Positions 8,402 through 14,941 of a stretch of DNA of 64,000 nucleotides are shown piece by piece. Made by a program: the position numbers and the translations under genes. This DNA comes from Methylobacterium aerolatum (GTDB lineage: Bacteria; Pseudomonadota; Alphaproteobacteria; Rhizobiales; Beijerinckiaceae): assembly GCF_022179085.1 (NCBI RefSeq), contig NZ_BPQE01000011.1, positions 248,001-312,000 on the forward strand, in the 5' to 3' direction. Position 1 is the first letter of the stretch. The number at the start of each line of letters is the position of its first letter. The notes beneath the pieces were generated by a model. The model was not told where the DNA came from, did not search any database, and saw only the letters and a program-made list of their open reading frames with translations.

Positions 8402-10132
8402 CTACCGCGCCAGCAGAGCGAGGAGGACGATCACGCATAGCCCGAGCACCAGGGACAGGCTGCGCCAGAACACCAGCGGATCACGCTCGATCAGCGGCAC
8501 GCCACGCTCGCCGGAATAGGCGGGATTCGGATGGCGCAGGTCGTGCACGAATTCCGAGAGGGCCTCGTAGCGCTTGGCCGGGTCGGGATGGGTCGCCCGC
8601 TTGAGGGCGCCGTCGATCCACGGCGGCAGCATCGGCCGGGCATGGCGGGCCGAGACGTAGCGGAGGCGGCTCTGGCGGCGGCGGGTCCGGGCGCGGGCCG
8701 CCTCGCCGCCGTAGGGCAGGCGGCCGGTGAGCATCTGGTAGGCGAGCACGCCCAGGGCGAAGATGTCCGAGCCCGGCGAGGGCGGATCGCCGAGGAAGCA
8801 CTCCGGCGCGGTGTACTGGATCGCGCCCTGGGGCAGGGCTGCCTCGTCCCGGCCCCCCGGCTCCAACAATCCGGCGACGCGGGTCGCGCCGAAATCGATG
8901 ATCCGCACCGTTCCGGAGGCGTCGATCATCACGTTCTCCGGGCGGAGGTCGCCATGGACCATCTCGCGGCGGTGGAACGCCTGGAGGCCGCGGGCAACCT
9001 GCTCGACAATGCGGCGCACGGCCTCCAGTTCGGGCTCGCGGTTGTCGGCCATCCACTGGGCCAGGGTGCGCCCCTCGACGTAGCGCATCACCGTGTAGAG
9101 ATGGCTCCGGGGCGCCGTGCGGGGGTGGGCCTTCAGGACGTGCGGGCTGTCGAGGCGCCGGGCGATCCACTCCTCCATCATGAAGTGGCGCAGGTAATCG
9201 GGGTCGCCCCGCAGTTCGAGGCCCGGCACCTTGAGGGCGACGAGGTCGCCCGTCTCCCGGTCCGAGGCGAGGTAGACATGGCCCCGGCTCCCCGCATGGA
9301 GGCGGCGCTGCACATCGTAGCCGTCGAACCGTGCCGGGGGTTCGAGGACGGGCGCGGGGGGCAACTCGCCCACTTGGCCGATCACCTCGTCCGGCTCGCC
9401 CACCGGCAGGGTGTCGATGCGCAGGATCAGTGCCGTGAGATTGTCGCCGCTGCCTGCATCGTAGGCAGCATCGACGATCCGCCGGGCCGCACCCTGCAGA
9501 TCGTCCCCCGCTTCCGTCACGGCCAGCGCGATGTCCCGGGGGCGCAGCACCTCGTGCACGCCATCGGTCGTGAGGACGAAGACGTCACCCTCCTCCACGG
9601 GCACGGCGTGGCACTCGATCTCCACCTGGGCGTCGGCCCCGAGCGCCCGGCCGAGGAAACTCTCCTCCGACGAGACGACGACCCTGTGGTCCTGGGTGAT
9701 CTGTTCGAGGGATCGCCCCGCGACCCGGCAGATCCGCGAATCGCCCGCGTGGAAGACATGCGCGGTGCGCGAGCGCAGGACGAGGGCGCTCAGCGTCGTG
9801 ACGCAGCCCCGGTCGCGGTCGCCCGGCTCGGCCCGGTGACGGGTCTGTGCGTGGAGCCAGGAGTTGGTCGCGGCGAGCACGCGCTTGCCCGCGCTGCGCA
9901 CCGACCACGTGTCCGGCGTGGCGTAGTAGTCGGACAGGAAGCTCTTGACGGCTGTCTCGCTCGCCAGCGCCCCGAGATCGGAGCTGCTGATGCCGTCCGC
10001 GACGAGGGCGGCGACGCCCTTCAGACGCAAGGAGGCGCCCTCGGGAACGAGGGCGCCGTGGAAGTCCTGGTTCGCGTCCTTGCGGCCGCGCTCGCTGTGC
10101 TGACCGATGGTGACGGTGAGGGTGGGCGTCAT
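8402..10132 (-). CDS. PP2C-type phosphatase fused to Ser/Thr protein kinase, membrane anchored
   Basis: A 576-residue fusion. Residues 1-240 are a PP2C-family phosphatase (ADGISSSDLG near 46-54, FHAGDSR near 127-133, LTTDGVHEVL, GSGDNLTALIL). Residues 270-530 are a Hanks-type kinase: glycine-loop-like LHAGSRGHVYLA, Lys301 in VALKVP, catalytic loop HGDLRPEN (393-400) and DFG at 413-415. A single membrane helix (about 553-575) ends the protein, so both enzymes face the cytoplasm. Kinase and phosphatase in one chain suggest a self-resetting switch. The gene lies just downstream of a formate/nitrite channel on the same strand, and such kinase/phosphatase genes are often found beside FNT or nitrite/nitrate genes, so regulation of anion transport is plausible but unproven. 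Confidence 0.9.
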   Translation of the reverse strand: MTPTLTVTIGQHSERGRKDANQDFHGALVPEGASLRLKGVAALVADGISSSDLGALASETAVKSFLSDYYATPDTWSVRSAGKRVLAATNSWLHAQTRHRAEPGDRDRGCVTTLSALVLRSRTAHVFHAGDSRICRVAGRSLEQITQDHRVVVSSEESFLGRALGADAQVEIECHAVPVEEGDVFVLTTDGVHEVLRPRDIALAVTEAGDDLQGAARRIVDAAYDAGSGDNLTALILRIDTLPVGEPDEVIGQVGELPPAPVLEPPARFDGYDVQRRLHAGSRGHVYLASDRETGDLVALKVPGLELRGDPDYLRHFMMEEWIARRLDSPHVLKAHPRTAPRSHLYTVMRYVEGRTLAQWMADNREPELEAVRRIVEQVARGLQAFHRREMVHGDLRPENVMIDASGTVRIIDFGATRVAGLLEPGGRDEAALPQGAIQYTAPECFLGDPPSPGSDIFALGVLAYQMLTGRLPYGGEAARARTRRRQSRLRYVSARHARPMLPPWIDGALKRATHPDPAKRYEALSEFVHDLRHPNPAYSGERGVPLIERDPLVFWRSLSLVLGLCVIVLLALLAR

Positions 10133-10154
10133 CGTACGACGGTCATGTCAGGTG

Positions 10155-10205
10155 TTCCCAAAGGGCAAGCCCCTTGGCGGGGTCCAGGGGCGGAGCCCTT
10201 GGGAA
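10155..10205. repeat. Intergenic inverted repeat
   Basis: Arms TTCCCAAAGGGC and GCCCTTGGGAA pair with one bulged base and enclose a GC-rich inner stem. It lies between the FNT gene and the kinase/phosphatase gene, so it may form a processing or partial-termination hairpin within the transcript. Confidence 0.55.
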
Positions 10206-10246
10206 TGACCCGCCGAAGGGACTCGTCCCCTTGGAATCCCTCTGAC

Positions 10247-11092
10247 TTAAGCGGCCATCCGGCGGACGTTCTCGGCCGAGCCCGGCATCGTGCGCTTGGG
10301 CGCGGTGCGGACATGCGTCGAGTAGAGGGTCAGGCCGGTGAAGGCGAGGCCGCCGACGAGGTTGCCGAGCACGGTCGGGATCTCGTTCCAGATGAGATAG
10401 TCCATGATGGAGAACTTCGCGCCGAGCATGAGGCCCGACGGGAACAGGAACATGTTCACCACGGAGTGCTCGAAGGTCATGAAGAAGAACAGCATGATCG
10501 GCATCCACATGGCGATCACCTTGCCGCTCACATGGGTCGAGATCATCGCACCGACGACGCCGGTCGAGACCATCCAGTTGCAGAGCATCCCGCGCAGGAA
10601 CAGGGTCATCCAGCCGCCGAAGCCGTGGGCGGCGTAGCCGAGCGTGCGCTTCTCGCCGATGTTGGAGATGAATTCGGCGGTCTTATCGGGCGGGCTCGTG
10701 AAGCCGTAGGTGAAGACGCAGGCCATCATGAAGGCCACCGTCAGGGCGCCGAGGAAGTTGCCGACGAAGACGAGGCCCCAGTTCCGCAGCACGCCGCCGA
10801 CCGTCACGCCGGGGCGCTTGTCGAGGAGGGCCAGCGGGGCGAGCACGAAGACGCCGGTCAACAGGTCGAAGCCCAGCAGGTAGAGCATGCAGAAGCCCAC
10901 CGGGAACAGGGCGGCACCGACGATCGGCTGGCCGGTCTGCTGCGTGATCGTAACCGCGAAGACGGCGGCCAGGGCCAGGATCGCGCCCGCCATGTAGGCG
11001 CGGATGATGGTGTCGCGCGTCGACATGAAGACCTTTGCCTCGCCGGCATCGACCATCTTCACCGCGAATTCCGAGGGGGCCAGATAAGCCAT
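10247..11092 (-). CDS. Formate/nitrite transporter (FNT) family channel
   Basis: A 281-residue membrane protein with six helices, homologous to FocA/NirC pentameric channels that pass formate, nitrite or related monovalent anions. The conserved pore histidine is in FEHSVVNM (His209), and the GNFLGAL, GMLCNWMV and GLMLGAKFS segments match family signatures. The start MAYLAPSEF is typical and is preceded by AGGAGA. Sequence alone cannot separate formate from nitrite. In a methylotroph formate is a central metabolite, while the adjacent kinase/phosphatase would also suit a nitrite role. It appears to be the first gene of a two-gene unit with that kinase/phosphatase. Confidence 0.9.
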   Translation of the reverse strand: MAYLAPSEFAVKMVDAGEAKVFMSTRDTIIRAYMAGAILALAAVFAVTITQQTGQPIVGAALFPVGFCMLYLLGFDLLTGVFVLAPLALLDKRPGVTVGGVLRNWGLVFVGNFLGALTVAFMMACVFTYGFTSPPDKTAEFISNIGEKRTLGYAAHGFGGWMTLFLRGMLCNWMVSTGVVGAMISTHVSGKVIAMWMPIMLFFFMTFEHSVVNMFLFPSGLMLGAKFSIMDYLIWNEIPTVLGNLVGGLAFTGLTLYSTHVRTAPKRTMPGSAENVRRMAA

Positions 11093-11418
11093 CGTATCTC
11101 CTGAAGTGTTCTCGTGCGACCGAAGGCGCTGCGGGTTCCAATCGACGTTGACGGAAGTCCGAGCGGCGGCCGGACCGGCCGCCTCCTGCCGTGATCGCCA
11201 GGCGCCGAGGGTCGCGAAGCAAGTCCCGAGCCTATTGTCGCCCCGGGTCGGCTCCCGCGCGGATCTGTCGTCGCGCGGCCACAGGCGAGGGCCGGATCGG
11301 CCCCTGCATCAGGCGATCCCAGGATCCCGGCAAAATTTGCCGACAAGGATCATATCCTTAACCCTTCGGTAACCATGTCAGCCGTCAATGGTCTGGTAAG
11401 GACTGTTAACGGGCGGCC
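11093..11418. other. Divergent promoter region between the FNT gene and minCDE
   Basis: No gene is visible in these 326 bases. The region must drive the FNT gene leftwards and minC rightwards. Near minC it becomes AT-richer and holds a palindrome AAGGAT-CAT-ATCCTT at 11345-11359, which touches a CtrA-like box. No FNR-type TTGAT-N4-ATCAA site is seen for the FNT gene. Confidence 0.5.
11358..11372 (+). promoter_or_regulatory. CtrA-like box upstream of minC
   Basis: TTAA-CCCTTCG-GTAA fits the CtrA consensus TTAA-N7-TTAA with one mismatch and is followed by a C, as in many real sites. It lies 46 bases before the minC start. CtrA control of min genes has been reported in other Rhizobiales, so the place makes sense, but binding is not shown. 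Confidence 0.5.
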
Positions 11419-12147
11419 ATGAGCGCAGCTTCACCAGAGCCGAAACTGACTGATCCCGCCGCCGACGAGGCGCGGGTGACCCTCCGGCCGCTGAGCTTCC
11501 GCGGTCGCGCCTTCAAGGCCCTGGCGCTCACGCCGGAGCCCCCTGTCGGAGACTGGCTCGCCGGTCTCGACAAGACGCTCAAGCGGTCTCCGACCCTGTT
11601 CAAGGGCCGGGCGCTCATCCTCGATCTCGCCGAGCTTCAGCCGTCGCTGGACGACCTTCGGGGCCTCCTCGACGAACTGCGCGGCCGGAACATCTGCGTG
11701 CTCGGCATCGAAGGCTCGGATACGTCGGGGGAGGGGCTCCCGCCGCTCCTCATCGACGGGCATCCCAGCGCCAAGGTCGCGCTGCCGGTGCTCCCGGCTG
11801 AGCCGGAGCCCCTGATGGTCACCTCGATCACGGTCGAGGGGTCGGTCCGCTCCGGCCAGAGCATCGTCAATCCCACCGGCGACGTGACCGTCATGGGTCA
11901 TGTCTCCTCCGGGGCCGAGGTTCTCGCCGGCGGCTCCATCCACGTCTACGGCGCCCTGCGGGGGCGCGCCATCGCCGGCGCCGCCCGCAACCCCCGCGCC
12001 CGCATTTACTGCCGCAAGTTCGAGCCCGAGCTGCTGGGGATCGACCGCCTCGTGCGGACTGCGGAGGACATGGGTCCGGCCCTGCGCGGCAAGGCCGCCC
12101 AGGTCTGGCTCGATGGCGGCACGATGAAACTAGCGAAGCTGGATTAA
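11419..12147 (+). CDS. minC: Septum site-determining protein MinC
   Basis: A 242-residue MinC, first gene of minCDE. The N-terminal FtsZ-inhibiting domain spans about 20-100 (LRPLSFRGRAFKALAL, LILDLAELQPSLDDL). The C-terminal beta-helix domain that binds MinD spans about 140-235 (VRSGQSIVN, GDVTVMGHVSSGAEVLAGGSIHVYG, LRGRAIAGAARNPRARI). MinC blocks FtsZ polymerisation at the poles. It is followed after 13 bases by minD. A paralogue lies at 6266-6982. Confidence 0.95.
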   Translation: MSAASPEPKLTDPAADEARVTLRPLSFRGRAFKALALTPEPPVGDWLAGLDKTLKRSPTLFKGRALILDLAELQPSLDDLRGLLDELRGRNICVLGIEGSDTSGEGLPPLLIDGHPSAKVALPVLPAEPEPLMVTSITVEGSVRSGQSIVNPTGDVTVMGHVSSGAEVLAGGSIHVYGALRGRAIAGAARNPRARIYCRKFEPELLGIDRLVRTAEDMGPALRGKAAQVWLDGGTMKLAKLD

Positions 12148-12160
12148 GGGAGAGCGAGCC

Positions 12161-12973
12161 GTGGCAAAGGTTCTCGTCGTCACATCGGGCAAGGGCGGCG
12201 TCGGCAAGACGACGACCACCGCAGCCCTCGGAGCGGCCCTGGCCCAGGGCGGACAGAGCGTGTGCGTCGTCGATTTCGACGTCGGCCTGCGCAACCTCGA
12301 CCTCGTCATGGGTGCCGAGCGCCGGGTGGTCTACGACCTCATCAACGTCGTCAACGGCGATGCCAAGCTCCCGCAGGCCCTCATCAAGGACAAGCGCCTC
12401 GACGGTCTGCATCTCCTCCCGGCGTCCCAGACGCGGGACAAGGACGCCCTGACCGACGACGGCGTCGCCCGGGTGATGGACGAGCTGCGTGCGAAGTTCG
12501 ACTGGGTGGTCTGCGACAGCCCCGCCGGCATCGAGCGCGGCGCCCAGCTCGCCATGCACCACGCCGACGTGGCCATCGTCGTCACGAACCCCGAGGTCTC
12601 CTCGGTGCGCGACTCCGACCGGATCATCGGCCTCCTCGACTCCAAGACGGCGAAGGCCGAGCGCGGCGAGGAGATGGAGAAGCACCTGATCCTCACCCGC
12701 TACGACCCGACCCGCGCGGACCGCGGCGACATGCTGAAGACCGAGGACGTGCTCGAGATCCTCTCGATCCCGCTGCTCGCGATCATCCCCGAGAGCCAGG
12801 AAGTCCTGCGGGCCTCCAACGTCGGCTGCCCGGTGACCCTGAACAACCCCCTCTGCGCCCCCGCCCGCGCCTACGCCGACGCGGCCCGGCGGCTCAAGGG
12901 CGAGGATGTGCCGATGGTGCTCCCCACGGAGCGCAAGTCCTTCCTCGACAAGCTTCTGCGGAGGGCGGCATGA
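12161..12973 (+). CDS. minD: Septum site-determining ATPase MinD
   Basis: A 270-residue ParA/MinD-family ATPase starting at GTG with GGGAG eight bases before it. The deviant Walker A KGGVGKTTT lies at 11-19, followed by VVDFDVGLRNLDL and VVCDSPAGIE. The C-terminal membrane-targeting amphipathic helix is present (RKSFLDKLLRRAA). MinD-ATP binds the membrane, recruits MinC, and is released by MinE. The stop overlaps the minE start (ATGA), giving translational coupling. Confidence 0.97.
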   Translation: MAKVLVVTSGKGGVGKTTTTAALGAALAQGGQSVCVVDFDVGLRNLDLVMGAERRVVYDLINVVNGDAKLPQALIKDKRLDGLHLLPASQTRDKDALTDDGVARVMDELRAKFDWVVCDSPAGIERGAQLAMHHADVAIVVTNPEVSSVRDSDRIIGLLDSKTAKAERGEEMEKHLILTRYDPTRADRGDMLKTEDVLEILSIPLLAIIPESQEVLRASNVGCPVTLNNPLCAPARAYADAARRLKGEDVPMVLPTERKSFLDKLLRRAA

Positions 12974-13290
12974 GCATCCTCGGGATCTTCCAGAAGCGCA
13001 ATTCCAGCGCCATCGCCCGGGATCGCCTTCAGCTGATCCTCGCCCACGAGCGCAACGAAACCGGCCGCCCGGATCTCGTGATCCAGCTCCGGGAGGAAAT
13101 CCTGGCGGTGATCGCCAACCACGTCTCGGTGGAGCCGGACAAGGTGAAGGTCACGCTGGAGCGCGGCGTCGGCGTCTCGACGCTCGGCCTCGACATCGAG
13201 CTGCCGCTCGGTGCCTCCTCGAAGCTCGATGCGAAGCTCGCCAACAAGATCGCCCAGGTCGCCGACCGGGCTTCCAAGAAGGCGGCGTAG
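12970..13290 (+). CDS. minE: Cell division topological specificity factor MinE
   Basis: A 106-residue MinE that stimulates MinD ATPase and drives pole-to-pole oscillation. The N-terminal membrane-binding segment MSILGIFQKR and the anti-MinCD region AIARDRLQLILAHER are followed by the dimerisation domain with VEPDKVKVTLER and LGLDIELPL. The C-terminal tail is rich in Ala/Lys and longer than in E. coli (88 residues). The start overlaps the minD stop, and a strong terminator follows. Confidence 0.95.
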   Translation: MSILGIFQKRNSSAIARDRLQLILAHERNETGRPDLVIQLREEILAVIANHVSVEPDKVKVTLERGVGVSTLGLDIELPLGASSKLDAKLANKIAQVADRASKKAA

Positions 13291-13300
13291 ACTGCCCTGG

Positions 13301-13327
13301 CCCTCCCCCTCGCGGGGGAGGGTTCTT
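13301..13327 (+). terminator. Intrinsic terminator after minE
   Basis: A perfect 9-bp stem (CCCTCCCCC, loop TCGC, GGGGGAGGG) is followed by TTCTT. It sits 10 bases after the minE stop. Confidence 0.8.
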
Positions 13328-13331
13328 CCAA

Positions 13332-13423
13332 CGTCCTCGCAGGCATGGCGAAGCGATCCAGGGTGGCGCCGCGTCGTGAGGCGTTCCGCTGCCCTGGATC
13401 GCTTCACCATGCTCGCAAGGACG
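13332..13423. repeat. Dispersed long palindromic repeat, copy A
   Basis: Left arm from CGTCCTCGC through GAAGCGATCCAGGG pairs with right arm CCCTGGATCGCTTC through GCTCGCAAGGACG, about 30 bases per arm with few mismatches and a 28-base centre. The same arm core (CCAGG followed by ATTGCTTCG or ATCGCTTCG, then CTCGCAA and GACG) recurs at 32290, 37408 and 61794, always between genes. Confidence 0.75.
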
Positions 13424-13457
13424 GCGGTATCCGCTGCCGCGCGGGCGTTCGCTCCGG

Positions 13458-14867
13458 CTATGCCCGCGCGGTGAGCCGGAAGGGCCCCGGCCGGTCGGGC
13501 TGCGTCGTCACGACGGCCACCGGCAGGATCGGCTCAGCGCCGACGAGGTCGAAGCGGAAGGCCGCGCAAAGGCGGGCCAGGGCCAGCACCGCCTCGCCGA
13601 GGGCGAATTGCGCGCCGATGCAGACGCGCGGGCCCGCGCCGAAGGGCAGGTAGGCGAACCGGGCAGGCGGCGGCGCCCCCGGCAGAAATCGGTCCGGATC
13701 GAACGCATCCGGGTCATCCCAGAGTTGCCGGTGCCGGTGCAGCACCCAGGGGCTCACCATCACGATGTCCCCCTTGTTCACCGGCTGCCCGGCGACCGTA
13801 TCGGCGGCCAGTGCCCGCCGCACCACGACGAAGGCCGCCGGATAGAGGCGCAGGGTCTCGTCGATCACCGCGCGGGTGAGGGGGAGGCGCCCGTCCCCCT
13901 GGCACCCGGTGGGATCGGCGAGGTCGGCGCCCCGCGCCTCCGCCGCAACCCGCTCCTGGATGTCGGGAAAGAGGGCCAGCATGTAGCTCGCCCAGAACAG
14001 GGTACCCGCCGTGGTCTCGTGCCCGGCGAGGATCATGGTCGCCACCTGGTCGCGCAACTCCTCCGGCGTGAAGGGCGCCCCGGTCTCGGGATGGCGGCTG
14101 GCGGCGAGGAGATCGAGGAGGTCGCCCCGCTCCCCCGACGGGGTCCCAGCGCGGGCGGCGATCACGGTGTCGAGGAAGGTCATCCATCGGCGGCGGAAGC
14201 GCGCCCGCTGCCCGTCGAGGGGCACCGGCCAGCCGGGAGGCATGAGCACGTCGAAGATGTGCGGACGCCCGATCCGCGCGCCGTACCCCGTGATGAAGGC
14301 CCGCAGCTCCGGGCCGTGCCGGTCCATCCCCACGGAGAACATGCTCCGGCCGGCGATGTCGAGGGCGAGGGCGTGGAAGGTGGCGAACAGGTCGACAGGT
14401 CCCCGCGCCGCCTGCGGCCCGAGGGCGTCGATGCCGTCGCGGACGGCGCGGTCGATATGCGGCATCAGCCCGTCGATGGCGCGGGGCGTGAAGGCGGGGG
14501 CGAGGGCCCGGCGCTGATGCCGCCACGCCGCGCCCTCGCTGATCAGCAGGCCGTCCCCGAGGATGGGGCGGAGGATCCGCAGGGTGCCGATCGTGCGGGC
14601 GTAGTTGGCTTGGTTCTCCACCAGCACGCGCCGGATCGCCTCGGGCTCATTCAGCAGGATGCTGGTGCGGCCGAGGAGCCCCCGGCGGGTGACCGGCTCC
14701 TCGTAGGCCGCCTGCGGGAAGCCGAGGAGGCCGTTGTCCCGGATGGAGCGCAGGTAGGCGAGGATCGGTAGGTCGCGCTCGGGCGGCGTCCGGTGCGGCG
14801 GCACCCGGCGCGTCGCGGACACCGAGGATCGGTCCCGGGGGGTACTGTCCGTGAGGGTGACATCCAT
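13458..14867 (-). CDS. Cytochrome P450
   Basis: A 469-residue soluble P450. The I-helix oxygen-binding motif AGHETTAGT is at 281-289, the K-helix ETLR at 337-340, the DPDRFLPG region near 390 and the heme-binding loop FGAGPRVCIGAQFA with axial Cys416. All essential residues are present, so it should be an active monooxygenase. The family resembles bacterial fatty-acid or xenobiotic-type P450s with no membrane anchor. Substrate cannot be told. No ferredoxin or reductase gene lies nearby. The start MDVTLTDS is the first ATG beyond the 75-base spacer from the upstream ABC-like gene, and no clear ribosome site is visible. Confidence 0.9.
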   Translation of the reverse strand: MDVTLTDSTPRDRSSVSATRRVPPHRTPPERDLPILAYLRSIRDNGLLGFPQAAYEEPVTRRGLLGRTSILLNEPEAIRRVLVENQANYARTIGTLRILRPILGDGLLISEGAAWRHQRRALAPAFTPRAIDGLMPHIDRAVRDGIDALGPQAARGPVDLFATFHALALDIAGRSMFSVGMDRHGPELRAFITGYGARIGRPHIFDVLMPPGWPVPLDGQRARFRRRWMTFLDTVIAARAGTPSGERGDLLDLLAASRHPETGAPFTPEELRDQVATMILAGHETTAGTLFWASYMLALFPDIQERVAAEARGADLADPTGCQGDGRLPLTRAVIDETLRLYPAAFVVVRRALAADTVAGQPVNKGDIVMVSPWVLHRHRQLWDDPDAFDPDRFLPGAPPPARFAYLPFGAGPRVCIGAQFALGEAVLALARLCAAFRFDLVGAEPILPVAVVTTQPDRPGPFRLTARA

Positions 14868-14941
14868 CGGCCGATCTGATGGCCGAGGCGGGTCCGCGTG
14901 TAAACGGGGCAAGCCGGCGCGCCGCGTCCCCCGGCCCGGCG

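Noticed and set aside
8531-11104. Long plus-strand open frame over the kinase/phosphatase and FNT genes
   Set aside because: Antisense shadow. The minus-strand products have complete kinase, phosphatase and FNT motifs.
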